A stretch of DNA of 64,000 nucleotides from an uncultured SAR116 cluster alpha proteobacterium (GCA_902619485.1 CACNEF010000001.1:558001-622000); one strand, 5' to 3'. Shown: positions 49,207-60,019, numbered from the stretch's first letter. Notes: generated from the letters alone by a model not told the origin. Made by a program: numbers and translations.

Positions 49207-50407
49207 TTATATCTATGTATTTATGAGTTAGGTCACATGTATATACAGTAGAACTTGACTTGCCTACTCCAACATCAATCTCAAGAGAAATATTATCTTG
49301 TTTTAAATGTTCTGTTGCTCGTAATTCCGAGTAATTTTCATAAACCATTCCATTTTGTGTTACTTTTTCATCGCCAATATAAATTTTGATTTTATCTCTA
49401 TTTGCTGGTTGACCTGATTTTCCAACAGCCATAATAATTCTACCCCAATTTGCGTCCTCTCCAGCAATTGCTGTTTTAACTAAAGGTGAATTTGCTATAG
49501 AAAATGCTATTATTTTTGCTGATTTTTTTGACTTGGCACCTGTAACTTTAATAGTTATGAATTTTGATGCGCCTTCACCATCTTTAATTATTAATTTAGC
49601 AAGCTCTAACATTAAGCTAAATAAATTTTTTTTAAATTCAATTAAGCGGGTGTCGTTAAAACTATCAATTGGATTGTGTTTTGCGGTTTTAGTGGCTGTT
49701 AATAAAACAGTATCACTTGTTGATGTGTCGCTATCTACAGTTATAGAATTAAAACTTATCTCACTACTGAATACAACCAATTTTTGAAGAATATCTGATG
49801 ATATATTAGCATTAGTAAAAAGAAAACCTAACATAGTTGACATATTCGGTGCGATCATTCCCGAACCTTTAGCTATTCCTATAATTTCAATTTCAGCATC
49901 GTCGATTTTACAAACTCTCTTACTTACTTTTGTAAACGTGTCCGTGGTCTTGATAGCAGTGGCAGCTTTTATCCAATTTGGGCTTTTGAATGGAGACATT
50001 GATTTTATACTTTTTATAACTAAATCAGGATCTAACTGTTCTCCAATTACACCAGTAGAGGCCGTATATATTTGATTAATACTACAATTTAATTTTACCG
50101 AAAGATATTTTGAAATTTTTAGAACTGTTTCCTCACCTAGTTTTCCAGTAAATGCGTTTGCGTTACCTGAATTAACCAAAATTGCCCTTACAATAGGTTC
50201 TTTGTATTTGGTTAGATTTTTTTTACATTGATTTACTGAGGCGCTTGAGGTTAAGGATTGTGTAAAAACTCCAGCAATAGCTGATTTTTTTTCAAGTTCT
50301 ATTAAAAGTAGATCATCTTCATTATTTTGAGTTTTTTTAATGCCAGAATATGTGGTTGATACTTTAATGTCTTTCAACAGATGACTTATTATTCTTGCTT
50401 TTTTCAT
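49187..50407 (-). CDS. argJ: Bifunctional ornithine acetyltransferase/N-acetylglutamate synthase
   Basis: ArgJ recycles acetyl groups in the cyclic arginine pathway. The protein has 406 residues and is normally autocleaved into two chains before a conserved Thr; the site here is the Thr in MSTMLGFLFTN near residue 190, preceded by KGSGMIAPN. Other segments: LVNSGNANAFTG near 76, AIKTTDTFTK near 148, VDSDTSTSDT near 221, and AGEDANWGRIIMAVGKSG near 318. The ppiC-like gene ends 20 bases from its start and both share the strand. Confidence 0.95.
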   Translation of the reverse strand: MKKARIISHLLKDIKVSTTYSGIKKTQNNEDDLLLIELEKKSAIAGVFTQSLTSSASVNQCKKNLTKYKEPIVRAILVNSGNANAFTGKLGEETVLKISKYLSVKLNCSINQIYTASTGVIGEQLDPDLVIKSIKSMSPFKSPNWIKAATAIKTTDTFTKVSKRVCKIDDAEIEIIGIAKGSGMIAPNMSTMLGFLFTNANISSDILQKLVVFSSEISFNSITVDSDTSTSDTVLLTATKTAKHNPIDSFNDTRLIEFKKNLFSLMLELAKLIIKDGEGASKFITIKVTGAKSKKSAKIIAFSIANSPLVKTAIAGEDANWGRIIMAVGKSGQPANRDKIKIYIGDEKVTQNGMVYENYSELRATEHLKQDNISLEIDVGVGKSSSTVYTCDLTHKYIDINANYRS

Positions 50408-50426
50408 AACTCAATTTTAATAGATA

Positions 50427-51266
50427 CTAATTATTTATTTCTTGAACAACTTTTTTAAAATCTGAAATTTTTATACTTTTATTTTTTCTGAGTTCTTTTT
50501 CAAGGTTTGATAAGGAATTTTGTTTTATTCTTTCTACAATTTGTTGTTTAATATCGTTAAATTTTTGTGGTTGAGAGTTTCTTATATCATTCAACATTAT
50601 TATATGATAACCAAATTTAGTTTTAACTGGTCTTTTTGTAATTGTTCCTTTTTTTAATTTTAATACTGCTTCTTCAAACTCCTTTACCATTTGACCAGTT
50701 CTAAACCAACCCAAATTACCCCCGTTTTTTTTTGAGGGTCCAATAGAATAAGATTTTGCAAGTTCTGAAAATTCTGATTTAATATTTAATTTTTTTATGA
50801 TTTGCAACGCTTCATCTTTTTTTTTTAACAATATATGGCTAGCATTAAACTCTTTTAAAGATATAAAGTTTTCGAGGTATTTTTTATAGAAATTCTGAAT
50901 TTTTTCTTCAGATGTGTTGTTTACAAGAAAATTATTAAGCCAGTATTTCGCCATTATTTGATCTTTATTTTTCTTTAATATTTCAACAATTTCATTTTGC
51001 TGATCTAACTTTTCCTTATAGGCCTGTTTAATAATTAAGTGCTGATTAATTAGTTCATTTACGATATTTGGGTATATTTCAGAAAGAGGCTTTTCTTTGA
51101 TTTTTTTTGGCAATCTATTAGTTGCATTTAGTACATCCTGTGCTGTAATAATATGATTATCAACTGTTGCTACAATTACTTGTTTAGGTTCTTTTGCATT
51201 TGCAATAGGTAAAGTAATAATTAAGAAAAAATTTGTAAGAATAAAAATTATTTTTAAGCAAGACAT
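50427..51266 (-). CDS. Parvulin-type peptidyl-prolyl isomerase (PpiC/SurA-like)
   Basis: A 279-residue exported chaperone. Residues 1-23 form a signal peptide (LKIIFILTNFFLIITLPIANA). A SurA-N-like helical region follows, then the parvulin domain at about residues 135-235: ASHILLKKKDEALQIIKKL, NGGNLGWFRTGQMVKEFEEAV, and KTKFGYHIIMLNDI. The ATG at 51266 is used, since a TTG 15 bases upstream lacks a ribosome-binding site. It is divergent from secA, the usual alphaproteobacterial arrangement, and probably works on envelope proteins. Confidence 0.9.
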   Translation of the reverse strand: MSCLKIIFILTNFFLIITLPIANAKEPKQVIVATVDNHIITAQDVLNATNRLPKKIKEKPLSEIYPNIVNELINQHLIIKQAYKEKLDQQNEIVEILKKNKDQIMAKYWLNNFLVNNTSEEKIQNFYKKYLENFISLKEFNASHILLKKKDEALQIIKKLNIKSEFSELAKSYSIGPSKKNGGNLGWFRTGQMVKEFEEAVLKLKKGTITKRPVKTKFGYHIIMLNDIRNSQPQKFNDIKQQIVERIKQNSLSNLEKELRKNKSIKISDFKKVVQEINN

Positions 51267-51311
51267 TTTGGTATAATCCAATTATAAGATTAATTTTTTA
51301 CAGGTTTTTTT

Positions 51312-51340
51312 TTGTCAACACAAGGAATGATGTTTAATAT
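51312..51340 (+). promoter_or_regulatory. Candidate promoter for secA
   Basis: TTGTCA (51312-51317), a 17-base spacer and TAATAT (51335-51340) lie in the 130-bp divergent gap between the parvulin gene and secA, about 57 bases before the secA ATG. On the opposite strand TTGACA overlaps the same position (51318-51313), but no good -10 box lies at proper spacing for the parvulin gene. Confidence 0.4.
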
Positions 51341-51396
51341 TTATTTTTATTTTAGATTTTATAGAAGATTTCTGTAAATAATTGGAGCATTTTTAT

Positions 51397-53991
51397 ATGT
51401 TAAGTAAACTAACTTCTAAACTTTTTGGATCTTCTAATGAGAGACAGATTAAGAAATTTAAACCTTTAATTGATAACATTAACAACTTAGAAAAGGAGTT
51501 TTCTGATTTGTCGGATGAACAATTAAAGTTAAAAACAAAAATTTTTAAAGAAAGATTATCAAAAAATGAAAATTTAAAAAATATTTTGCCAGAAGCATTT
51601 GCAACTGTCAGGGAGGCTTCGAAAAGAACATTGAAACAAAGACATTTTGATGTTCAATTGACCGGAGGAATGGTTCTTCACGAAGGCAAAATAGCTGAAA
51701 TGAAAACTGGGGAAGGTAAAACTTTAGTTGCCACTTTAGCATGTTATTTAAATGCTCTTGAAGGCAAAGGTGTTCATGTAGTTACAGTTAATGATTATTT
51801 AGCTAGAAGAGATTCAGAGTGGATGGGTGAAATATACAATTTTTTGGGAATGACAGTTGGTTGTATTATCTCAGAAATGGATGATGAACAAAGAAGAATA
51901 GCTTATAATGCCGATATTACTTATGGAACTAATAATGAATTTGGATTTGATTATCTTCGCGATAACATGAAATATAATCTAGCTGACATGGTTCAGCGAC
52001 CATTTAATTTTGCTATTGTAGATGAAGTTGATTCTATCTTAATTGATGAAGCTAGGACCCCACTTGTTATTTCTGGACAATCAGAAGACTCTTCAATTTT
52101 GTATAAATCAATTGATAAATTCATCCCATCATTAAACGAAAATGATTATGAATTAGATGAAAAGCAAAGAACATGTAATTTAACTGATAGTGGAATTGAA
52201 AATATAGAAAAAGCATTAAAGGCAGATAATATTATTAGAGAAGGAAACCTATTTGATGTTAAAAATATCTCCTTATTACATCATATTAATCAAGCATTAA
52301 GAGCTCATAAATTATTTAAAAAAAATACTCATTATATGGTTAAAAACGATAATGTTATTATTATTGATGAATTCACTGGACGTGCAATGGAAGGTAGACG
52401 CTTTGGAGAAGGTCAACACCAGGCAATTGAAGCCAAAGAAAATGTTACTATACAGCCAGAAAATCAAACCTTAGCCAGCGTAACTTTTCAGAATTATTTC
52501 AGAATGTACCCTAAATTAGCAGGAATGACAGGAACTGCTCTGACAGAAGAAGGTGAATTTTCTGAAATTTACAATCTTCAAGTTGTTGAGATCCCTACTA
52601 ATTTGAAAATAGCCAGAGAGGATGAAAATGATGAAATTTATAAGACTAATGAAGAACGAGACGAAGCCGTAATTAAATTAATTGAGCGCTGTCAAAAAAA
52701 TAATCAGCCTGTTTTAGTAGGAACAGTATCAATTGAAAAGTCAGAAATATTATCAAAATTGTTAAATGTTAAAAAAATTAAACATGAAGTACTGAATGCA
52801 AAATTCCATGAGCAAGAGGCTCAAATTATTGGTTATGCAGGAATGCCAGGGGCTGTTACAATAGCCACTAATATGGCAGGTAGAGGAACTGATATTCAAT
52901 TAGGTGGAAATTTAGAAATTAGACAATCAAAAGAAATTAAATCATTTTCAGAGGAAAACAAAGAGGTTAATGAATTAAAAATTGATATTGAGGAAAAGAA
53001 AAACATAGCTCTTGCTGCAGGAGGTTTATATGTAATAGGAACTGAACGCCACGAAAGTAGAAGGATTGATAACCAACTTAGAGGAAGAACAGGAAGACAA
53101 GGTGACCCAGGAAGATCTAAGTTTTTACTGTCACTTCAAGATGATTTAATGAGAATTTTTGGGTCTGAGAGACTTGAAACAATGTTAGGTAAACTTGGAC
53201 TAGAAAGTGGTGAAGCTATTATTCATCCTTGGATTAATAAGGCAGTTGAAAAAGCTCAAGCTAAAGTTGAGGCTCATAATTTTGAGATAAGAAAGCAGCT
53301 TCTAAAGTTTGATGATGTTATGAATGATCAAAGAAAAGTAATTTTTGATCAAAGAAAAGATATAATGAGATCAGATGATATAAGTTCAATGATAACGGAC
53401 ATGCGTCATGAAGTGATAGAAACAATTGTTTATCAATCTATACCTGATCAAAGTTATCACGATGAATGGGATGTAGAAAGGTTATCTGAAGATGTTAAAA
53501 ATTATTTAGATCTTTCTGTCCCAATTGATAAGTGGGTTAAAGAAGATGGAATAATTGAAAAAGAATTTATAATCCGACTTACTGAATTATCTGACAAATA
53601 TATGGCTGAGAGAGCGGTTAAATTTGGGGTTGAGATTTTTAGACAGGCAGAAAAAACTCTTTTACTACAAGTATTAGATCAAGGGTGGAAAGATCATTTG
53701 CTTATGTTAGATCAAATGAGACAATCTATAGGTTTAAGAGCTTACGCACAAAAGGATCCATTAAACGAATATAAAAGAGAATCTTTTGAATTGTTTGAAG
53801 AGATGCTTGATAAATTAAGAAAAACAATTACATCTATATTATCATCTATAGAAATAAAAAAAGAAGAAACTGTAGAAAAAAATGATTATAAGGATCCAAT
53901 AGAGATTCCAAATAAGAAAATTCAAAGAAACGCGATATGTCCTTTATGCGACTCTGGGAAAAAGTTTAAGCATTGTTGTGGTAAATATTAA
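51397..53991 (+). CDS. secA: Protein translocase ATPase SecA
   Basis: SecA drives post-translational export through SecYEG. It is 864 residues from ATG 51397, which has GGAG nine bases before; a TTG at 51382 would add five unneeded residues. Walker [12 protein letters not shown] lies near residue 103, [14 protein letters not shown] near 208, and the helicase-like motif [14 protein letters not shown] near 490. A C-terminal metal site closes the protein, but with CPLC-x8-CC spacing, one residue longer than the common CPC pattern. DUF1178 follows five bases later. Confidence 0.98.
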   Translation: MLSKLTSKLFGSSNERQIKKFKPLIDNINNLEKEFSDLSDEQLKLKTKIFKERLSKNENLKNILPEAFATVREASKRTLKQRHFDVQLTGGMVLHEGKIAEMKTGEGKTLVATLACYLNALEGKGVHVVTVNDYLARRDSEWMGEIYNFLGMTVGCIISEMDDEQRRIAYNADITYGTNNEFGFDYLRDNMKYNLADMVQRPFNFAIVDEVDSILIDEARTPLVISGQSEDSSILYKSIDKFIPSLNENDYELDEKQRTCNLTDSGIENIEKALKADNIIREGNLFDVKNISLLHHINQALRAHKLFKKNTHYMVKNDNVIIIDEFTGRAMEGRRFGEGQHQAIEAKENVTIQPENQTLASVTFQNYFRMYPKLAGMTGTALTEEGEFSEIYNLQVVEIPTNLKIAREDENDEIYKTNEERDEAVIKLIERCQKNNQPVLVGTVSIEKSEILSKLLNVKKIKHEVLNAKFHEQEAQIIGYAGMPGAVTIATNMAGRGTDIQLGGNLEIRQSKEIKSFSEENKEVNELKIDIEEKKNIALAAGGLYVIGTERHESRRIDNQLRGRTGRQGDPGRSKFLLSLQDDLMRIFGSERLETMLGKLGLESGEAIIHPWINKAVEKAQAKVEAHNFEIRKQLLKFDDVMNDQRKVIFDQRKDIMRSDDISSMITDMRHEVIETIVYQSIPDQSYHDEWDVERLSEDVKNYLDLSVPIDKWVKEDGIIEKEFIIRLTELSDKYMAERAVKFGVEIFRQAEKTLLLQVLDQGWKDHLLMLDQMRQSIGLRAYAQKDPLNEYKRESFELFEEMLDKLRKTITSILSSIEIKKEETVEKNDYKDPIEIPNKKIQRNAICPLCDSGKKFKHCCGKY

Positions 53992-53996
53992 GAGTA

Positions 53997-54473
53997 ATGA
54001 TTAAATATCAATTAAAGTGTAGATCTAAAATCTGTTCCGACGAAAAAGAATTTGATGGTTGGTTTCAAAGTATTGAAGCTTATGAAAAACAGAAACAACA
54101 TAGACTAATTAATTGCCCAATTTGTGGTAGCGACAAAGTTGAAAAATTATTAACTACACCTAGTCTAAAAACTAATAAAAACAAAACTTCAGATTTTAAA
54201 GATAAAAAGTTTAATAATTCTAAAAATAATGAGACCTTTTTAGGTAATGTAGGCTCAGACTATATCCCAACTCTTTTAAGAACTCTAAAAAAAGAAGTAC
54301 AAAAAAACTCTACTTTTGTAGGCAATGAGTTTGTTTCTCAGGCCCGTTCTATGAAAGAAGGAAAAATCAGAGAAAAGCCAATACATGGCCATGGAAATAG
54401 TAAAGAGATAGAGGAATTAAGAGATGAAGGAATTGATGTTGTAAATATTCCTTGGATATCTGATGATCATTAA
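53997..54473 (+). CDS. DUF1178 family protein
   Basis: A 158-residue protein of unknown function, widespread in alphaproteobacteria. IKYQLKCRSKI with the first cysteine region and GWFQSIEAYEKQK near residue 21 open the domain; CPICGSDKVEKLLTTP near 40 supplies a CxxC pair, suggesting a zinc ribbon. The C-terminal end DEGIDVVNIPWIS is conserved in the family. It follows secA by five bases. The convergent ubiG end is one base away. Confidence 0.87.
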   Translation: MIKYQLKCRSKICSDEKEFDGWFQSIEAYEKQKQHRLINCPICGSDKVEKLLTTPSLKTNKNKTSDFKDKKFNNSKNNETFLGNVGSDYIPTLLRTLKKEVQKNSTFVGNEFVSQARSMKEGKIREKPIHGHGNSKEIEELRDEGIDVVNIPWISDDH

Positions 54474-54474
54474 A

Positions 54475-55245
54475 TTATAATTTTATTCCCGCTGCGCCAT
54501 AATTAATCTGCATGTTAGATGAAAGTTTGAAATTTCCAAACTCCTTGTGAATAATATTTTTAAATCTAAATGTCGGTGAAAAACCTGTAAAATTATCCAA
54601 TATTATACCATGCTTCTCAGCTTCTATTACTAAATTTTTTGGAGAAATTAACTTTTCTACCTCATGAGTTCCTGTAGGAAGTATTTTTAAAAAATCCTCT
54701 GCAAAATATTTTCCTAATAATATCCCTAAAAAAGATTTATTAATTGTAGTGAATACTACTAATCCACCAGGACGACATAAATTAGAAATATCGGATAGAA
54801 ATGTATTTTTATCATATACATGTTCAATTACTTCAGAGGCAATTACTAAGTCAAATTTATTAAGTGTCTTTTGTTCTTTAATCTCTAGAAGTTCACTAGT
54901 CGTTATACATTTGTAATTTATTTCTAATCGACTTTTTTTTGCATGCTCTTGAGCAATTTCTATTGAGTTTTTTGAAGCGTCAATTCCCGTGACATTTGCA
55001 CCTAACCTTTTTAATTTTTCGGACAAGATACCACCGCCACAACCAACATCTAAACAATTGATACCATTAAGAAGATTAAAATTTATTTTATCTTTTTTAA
55101 TTATTCTGGTTGCATTTTGTTTTATAAACTCAATTCTTGCATTTGACATTTTATGTAAAGCTGAAAAAGGACCTGACAAATCCCACCATTTGTTGCTTAA
55201 TGAAGAAAATTGTTCTATTTCTTTTTTGTCTACGGTATTAGTCAT
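54475..55245 (-). CDS. ubiG: Ubiquinone biosynthesis O-methyltransferase UbiG
   Basis: UbiG methylates two hydroxyl groups during ubiquinone synthesis using S-adenosylmethionine. The protein has 256 residues. It starts with EIEQFSSLSNKWWDLSGPF, the family N-terminus. The SAM motif is LDVGCGGGILSEKLKRLG near residue 64 with GIDAS as motif II near 90, then VIASEVIEHV near 136. TGTHEVEKLI near 190 is a UbiG signature. It is divergent from lysC. Confidence 0.94.
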   Translation of the reverse strand: MTNTVDKKEIEQFSSLSNKWWDLSGPFSALHKMSNARIEFIKQNATRIIKKDKINFNLLNGINCLDVGCGGGILSEKLKRLGANVTGIDASKNSIEIAQEHAKKSRLEINYKCITTSELLEIKEQKTLNKFDLVIASEVIEHVYDKNTFLSDISNLCRPGGLVVFTTINKSFLGILLGKYFAEDFLKILPTGTHEVEKLISPKNLVIEAEKHGIILDNFTGFSPTFRFKNIIHKEFGNFKLSSNMQINYGAAGIKL

Positions 55246-55292
55246 TATGATTTTAATCTTATTAATATGAATTAAGTGAGGATAACAGAAAT

Positions 55293-56510
55293 TTGAAGCT
55301 TGTGGTATTGAAATTTGGGGGAACTTCTGTTGCAGATGTTCCTCAAATAAAAAAAATTGCTTTAAAAGTTAAGGAAGTAGTCAATCAGGGTTACAAAGTT
55401 ATTATTGTAGTTTCTGCTATGTCTGGCGTCACAAATAATTTAATAGATTTAGTCAAAACAACGTCGGAATCTCTTTCTTACCCGGAATATGATGTAGTTT
55501 TATCAACAGGCGAACAAGTTACTTCAGCATTGTTAGCATCTGCCCTAAATAACATAAATATCAAAGCTCGTTCTTGGTTAGGTTGGCAGGTGCCAATAAT
55601 CTCTGATAAATCACATGCTAAAGCTCTGATAGAAGAAATTAAAACAGACAACTTACTAGAGTTTTTTAAAAAAAATCAAGTTGCAGTAATATCAGGATTT
55701 CAGGGCATATCAAATGAAAATAGGATAACAACTCTAGGAAGAGGTGGCTCAGATACCTCTGCAGTTGCGATAGCTGCAGCTTTTTCAGCTGAGCGTTGTG
55801 ATATTTATACTGATGTGGATGGAGTTTATACCACAGATCCAAGGATAGTGAAAAGTGCGAAAAAACTTAATTTAATTACATATGAAGAAATGTTAGAATT
55901 AGCCTCTCAGGGAGCTAAAGTCCTCCAAACTAGATCTGTAGCATTAGCTATGAAATATAATGTAAAATTGAGAGTTCTTAGTAGTTTTGAAGATTTGCCT
56001 GGAACTTCCATAATTAAAGAGGAAAAAAATATGGAAAAAACTGAAATAAGTGGAATAGCACATAGCCTAAATGAGGCTAAAATAACATTATCGGGAGTTC
56101 CAGACCAACCAGGCCAGGCAGCAGAAATTTTTGGTGCTCTGGCAAAACATTCAATTAATGTTGATATGATTGTTCAATCTTCTTCTATTAATCAAGAAGC
56201 TACTGATATAACTTTTACAATTCCCGAAACTGATATGATCATAGCTGAAAGTACAATCAAAAAAATACAAAAAAAGATTTGTTTTAAGAAATTTATTACA
56301 GATACAAACGTAGTTAAAATCTCAGTTGTAGGAAATGGTATGAGAACCCAGTCAGGTATTGCAAAAACTATGTTTGAAACATTAGCTAATAATCAAATCA
56401 ACATTCATGTTATCTCAACTAGTGAAATTAAAATTTCAGTTCTTATATCATCAGATTATTATGAACTTGCAATGAGATCATTACATTCTGCTTTTGGTTT
56501 AGATGTTTAA
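55293..56510 (+). CDS. lysC: Aspartate kinase
   Basis: Phosphorylates aspartate, the first step to lysine, threonine and methionine. The protein has 405 residues. KFGGTSVADVPQIKK near residue 7 is the ATP/aspartate motif, with ARSWLGWQVPI near 89, TTLGRGGSDTSAVAIA near 146, and YTDVDGVYTTDPR near 173. Two ACT domains follow (about residues 262-400), the typical allosteric region. The start is TTG, with GAGG 11 bases before; no in-frame ATG gives a better N-terminus. Confidence 0.96.
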   Translation: MKLVVLKFGGTSVADVPQIKKIALKVKEVVNQGYKVIIVVSAMSGVTNNLIDLVKTTSESLSYPEYDVVLSTGEQVTSALLASALNNINIKARSWLGWQVPIISDKSHAKALIEEIKTDNLLEFFKKNQVAVISGFQGISNENRITTLGRGGSDTSAVAIAAAFSAERCDIYTDVDGVYTTDPRIVKSAKKLNLITYEEMLELASQGAKVLQTRSVALAMKYNVKLRVLSSFEDLPGTSIIKEEKNMEKTEISGIAHSLNEAKITLSGVPDQPGQAAEIFGALAKHSINVDMIVQSSSINQEATDITFTIPETDMIIAESTIKKIQKKICFKKFITDTNVVKISVVGNGMRTQSGIAKTMFETLANNQINIHVISTSEIKISVLISSDYYELAMRSLHSAFGLDV

Positions 56511-56556
56511 TAACTAGTCAGTAAATCTTTTATGATTTATGCCGTTAAAACAAGTG

Positions 56557-56585
56557 TTGATTTAAAAAGTAACTCAATATAAAAT
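56557..56585 (+). promoter_or_regulatory. Candidate promoter for the RodZ-like gene
   Basis: TTGATT (56557-56562), a 17-base spacer and TAAAAT (56580-56585) give a good sigma-70 match. The start point would fall about 15 bases before the ATG at 56607, near the Shine-Dalgarno AGGAG (56597-56601), so the leader would be very short. Confidence 0.5.
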
Positions 56586-56606
56586 GTGGCACCGTTAGGA
56601 GAATAA

Positions 56607-57596
56607 ATGTCTTTTAAAAATGAAAAAACTAAAAATAATTCATTTTCTGATAAAGATAGAAATGTTGATAATTTAGTGTCAGATGCAATCAATGAAGCGT
56701 TTGATCATGTTGAATTATCAACTGTTGGTAAGTTGTGTCTTGATGCAAGATTAAACAAAGGCTTAACGCAAGAACAAGCTGGTTCTTTGTTAAAAGTTAG
56801 AGTTAAAATTATAAAAGATTTTGAAAACGGCGAACATATTGATTTACCTGGGCTTGCTTACAAAGTTGGATTTGTAAGATCGTATGCACGTTTATTAGAT
56901 TTAGATGGTGACTTACTAGTCAAAGAATTCAAAGAAAGTTTGGAATTAAATTCATTCAAGGAAGAATACAAATTTCTAACTCCTGAATTGAACAAAAATA
57001 ACTTTATTCCTATCGGGGCAGTTGTTTCAGTTTTTGTTGCTATTTTATCTTACACGGGATGGTATTATAGTGATAGAAGTGATAAAATAAAACAAGTATC
57101 TGATAAAAAAATAGCAGAAATGTCTTTAAAGACTTCTGAAATTGATAATAATAGCTATGTTATTATTGAAGAAAATTTTTCTAATAATTCGCTATCTTCA
57201 AAAATAGATAATGATGAAAAAAAAGTTCAAGAAGAAAACCTCAAAATAAATTTGAAAGATAGTAAAGATGAAAGTATGACTTCAAAAAATACTGAGTTAT
57301 CTGCCACTGCTAATGAAAGAGACCCAAGTACAGAAATGGTTCTTAAAGCTACAGGTAATAGCTGGGTGGAAATTGAAGATGTAGATGGTAATGTTCTTAT
57401 GACAAGGCTAATGAGGCCTGGTGAGACATACGTTGTTCCTAACATAAATGGATTGACATTTAATACTGGAAATGCTGGTGCCTTGTCTCTATCACAAGGC
57501 AACGTTATGGTACCTAGTTTGGGTGAAATTGGTGAAATTATTACTGCTCGACCATTAAATATCAAGACTTTTTCAAATAAACAAATACTTGATTAA
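56607..57596 (+). CDS. RodZ-like cytoskeletal HTH membrane protein
   Basis: A 329-residue protein with an N-terminal helix-turn-helix domain (about residues 36-100: LCLDARLNKGLTQEQAGSLL and the FENGEHIDLPGLAYKVGFV part), a membrane helix (FIPIGAVVSVFVAILSYTGW, about residues 132-151), an acidic periplasmic linker, and a DUF4115 domain at the C-terminus (LKATGNSWVEIEDVDGNVL onward). RodZ ties MreB to the elongation machinery in rod-shaped bacteria. ispG follows 55 bases later, a conserved neighbour in proteobacteria. Confidence 0.88.
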   Translation: MSFKNEKTKNNSFSDKDRNVDNLVSDAINEAFDHVELSTVGKLCLDARLNKGLTQEQAGSLLKVRVKIIKDFENGEHIDLPGLAYKVGFVRSYARLLDLDGDLLVKEFKESLELNSFKEEYKFLTPELNKNNFIPIGAVVSVFVAILSYTGWYYSDRSDKIKQVSDKKIAEMSLKTSEIDNNSYVIIEENFSNNSLSSKIDNDEKKVQEENLKINLKDSKDESMTSKNTELSATANERDPSTEMVLKATGNSWVEIEDVDGNVLMTRLMRPGETYVVPNINGLTFNTGNAGALSLSQGNVMVPSLGEIGEIITARPLNIKTFSNKQILD

Positions 57597-57651
57597 ATTC
57601 ATTCATAAATCGATTTAACTTTTTAAAATTTTAAAGTTTAAGGATATAATA

Positions 57652-58755
57652 ATGAACATTCGGCCTTATAGGCAAATAGAACGAAGAAAATCAAGAAAAA
57701 TTAGAGTTGGTAATGTTTTTGTTGGAGGTGACGCTCCTATAACAGTTCAAACTATGACGAATACAAAAACGACGGATATTGACGCTACATTAGAGCAAAT
57801 CAACTCTACTGTAGAAGCAGGAGTTGATATTATACGTATTTCCTGCCCTGACAAAGAATCTACTGTAGCTTTAAAAGAAATAATTAAAGTATCATCTGTT
57901 CCTATTGTTGCTGATATACATTTTCATTACTTGAGAGCAGTTGAAGCTGCAGATGCTGGCGCTGCATGCTTAAGAATCAATCCTGGAAACATTGGTAATT
58001 CAGAGAAAATAAAAGAGGTTATCAACGCTGCAAAACAAAATAATACTTCCATCAGAATTGGTGTTAATGCAGGCTCTTTAGAAAAAAATATTTTAGATAA
58101 GTATGGTGAACCAACTCCAGAAGCTCTTGTAGAGTCTGCTTTAAATCATGCGCATATTTTAAAAGAATACGATTTTTATGAGTACAAAATTAGTGTAAAA
58201 GCTTCTGATGTCTTTCTAGCTGTTGCTGCTTATAATCAATTAGCTGAAATAGAAGATTGTCCTTTGCATATTGGTATTACTGAAGCAGGGAGTCTAAGAT
58301 CTGGAACTGTAAAATCATCAATAGGATTAGGAAATTTATTGTGGGCAGGTATTGGTGATACTATAAGAGTTTCATTATCTGCCCATCCTTCTGAAGAAGT
58401 AAAAGTTGGATATGAGTTGCTAAAATCATTAGGACTTAGAAGAAGAGGTGTGACTGTTATTTCTTGTCCCTCATGCGCAAGACAGCAATTTGATGTAATA
58501 AAAACTGTACAAGAAGTTGAGCAAAGACTTGAGCATATTTCTGAGTCAATTACAGTTTCAATAATCGGTTGTGTTGTAAATGGACCAGGAGAAGCAAAAG
58601 AAACGGATATTGGCTTGACTGGTGGTGGAAAAGGTACTCATCAAATTTATGTAAATGGTCTAACAGACCATATAATTAGAAATGAAAATGTTGCTGATTA
58701 CATAGTAAACTTTGTTCAAAAAGAAATAGAACAAAGAAAAAATAACACATTTTAG
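57652..58755 (+). CDS. ispG: 4-Hydroxy-3-methylbut-2-enyl diphosphate synthase (flavodoxin/ferredoxin)
   Basis: IspG (GcpE) reduces MEcPP to HMBPP in the MEP isoprenoid pathway and needs a [4Fe-4S] cluster. The protein has 367 residues. The TIM-barrel half has [17 protein letters not shown] near residue 25 and [10 protein letters not shown] near 107. The cluster cysteines are CPSC near 272 and GCVVNGPGE near 306. AAGGATATAATA precedes the ATG. It lies between the rodZ-like gene and hisS. Confidence 0.97.
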   Translation: MNIRPYRQIERRKSRKIRVGNVFVGGDAPITVQTMTNTKTTDIDATLEQINSTVEAGVDIIRISCPDKESTVALKEIIKVSSVPIVADIHFHYLRAVEAADAGAACLRINPGNIGNSEKIKEVINAAKQNNTSIRIGVNAGSLEKNILDKYGEPTPEALVESALNHAHILKEYDFYEYKISVKASDVFLAVAAYNQLAEIEDCPLHIGITEAGSLRSGTVKSSIGLGNLLWAGIGDTIRVSLSAHPSEEVKVGYELLKSLGLRRRGVTVISCPSCARQQFDVIKTVQEVEQRLEHISESITVSIIGCVVNGPGEAKETDIGLTGGGKGTHQIYVNGLTDHIIRNENVADYIVNFVQKEIEQRKNNTF

Positions 58756-58780
58756 TAAATTTTAATCTTATAGGCTCATA

Positions 58781-60019
58781 ATGCGAAAATTAAGGACAGT
58801 AAGAGGCGTAAATGATTTGTTACCTTATGAATTGCATAAACATAATATAGTTGTAAATGCTGGGTTAGAAATTTCAGAAAAGTACAATTATTCACAAATA
58901 GAAATACCAATATTTGAATTTTCTGAAGTTTTCACAAAGCCACTTGGAAAGTCAAGTGATATAGTTACAAAGGAAAATTATATCTTCAAAGATAGAAGTG
59001 AAGATGAACTTATGTTAAGGCCTGAAGGAACTTCAGGAGTTGTAAGAGCATTTTTAAATGCAGGTTTGATTCAAGATTTACCTCAGCGTTTTTCTTATAA
59101 TGGACCAATGTTTAGGTATGAAAGACCTCAAAAAGGAAGGCTTAGACAATTTAAGCAACTTGGGGTTGAATGTCTTGGTTTAAGTAGCCCTATGGCCGAT
59201 ATAGAGGTAATGTCTTTAGGACATGATTTTTTAGATAAATTAAATATTTTAGATAAAATTACCTTAAAAATAAATTCCCTTGGTGACTTTGATAGTAGAA
59301 AAAATTATAGAGATTCTCTCGTAAATTATTTAAGGGATTATCAATCTAAATTGTCCAAAGATAGCCTTAGAAGGCTTTCAATTAATCCGCTTAGAATACT
59401 TGATTCCAAAAATGAAGAAGATCAAAAGATTATTCAAAACGCCCCTAGTATATTTGAATATCTTAATATTGATTCTAAAACAAGAATTGAAGATGTTTGC
59501 AAAGGTTTGGATCATTTAAATATAAAATATCAAATTGATAAAAATCTTGTTAGAGGTCTTGACTATTATTGTCATACAGCTTTTGAATTTACAACTAATG
59601 AACTTGGTACACAGGGAACTGTGCTAGCTGGTGGAAGGTATGATGGTCTATCAAAAATGTTAGGTGGTCCAGATGTTCCTGGTGTTGGCTGGGCTGCAGG
59701 TATAGAAAGATTAGCATTAATGGTGCAAAGTGAATTTGTTAATGCAATTGATGTAGTCCTAGTAGGCCAATGTGAAAATTTTAATTATTTATTACTTCCA
59801 ATTATGAAAAAATTAATTCAAGAAGGTATTAAATCTGAAATTATCTACACAGGTAATTTTTCAAAAAAATTTAAGAGAGCTAATAAAATTAAAGCCTCAT
59901 ATGCAATAATTTTAGGTAAAGAAGAAATTGATAAAAAAGTTTTTAAATTTAAAGATTTAACGTCTGGTTTTGAGGAATTATTAAATTTAAATCAGATAAT
60001 AAAAAAATTAAAAAATTAA
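58781..60019 (+). CDS. hisS: Histidyl-tRNA synthetase
   Basis: Class II synthetase for tRNA-His, 412 residues. RGVNDLLPYE near residue 8 opens it. Motif 2 is MFRYERPQKGRLRQFKQLGVE near residue 110. The histidine signature GLDYYCHTAFEF lies near 260, followed by LAGGRYDGLSKMLGG near 285 and motif 3 GVGWAAGIERLALM near 303. The C-terminal anticodon domain covers about 325-410. It follows ispG by 25 bases and precedes prfA by 18. Confidence 0.97.
   Translation: MRKLRTVRGVNDLLPYELHKHNIVVNAGLEISEKYNYSQIEIPIFEFSEVFTKPLGKSSDIVTKENYIFKDRSEDELMLRPEGTSGVVRAFLNAGLIQDLPQRFSYNGPMFRYERPQKGRLRQFKQLGVECLGLSSPMADIEVMSLGHDFLDKLNILDKITLKINSLGDFDSRKNYRDSLVNYLRDYQSKLSKDSLRRLSINPLRILDSKNEEDQKIIQNAPSIFEYLNIDSKTRIEDVCKGLDHLNIKYQIDKNLVRGLDYYCHTAFEFTTNELGTQGTVLAGGRYDGLSKMLGGPDVPGVGWAAGIERLALMVQSEFVNAIDVVLVGQCENFNYLLLPIMKKLIQEGIKSEIIYTGNFSKKFKRANKIKASYAIILGKEEIDKKVFKFKDLTSGFEELLNLNQIIKKLKN

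Noticed and set aside
51281..51318. Minus-strand TTGACA and TATAAT before the parvulin gene
   Set aside because: Each hexamer is perfect but the spacing is about 26 bases, too long for one sigma-70 promoter.
56522..56539. TAAATC/GATTTA inverted repeat after lysC as a terminator
   Set aside because: It is a six-base AT-only style stem with no T-run and is expected by chance in this composition.
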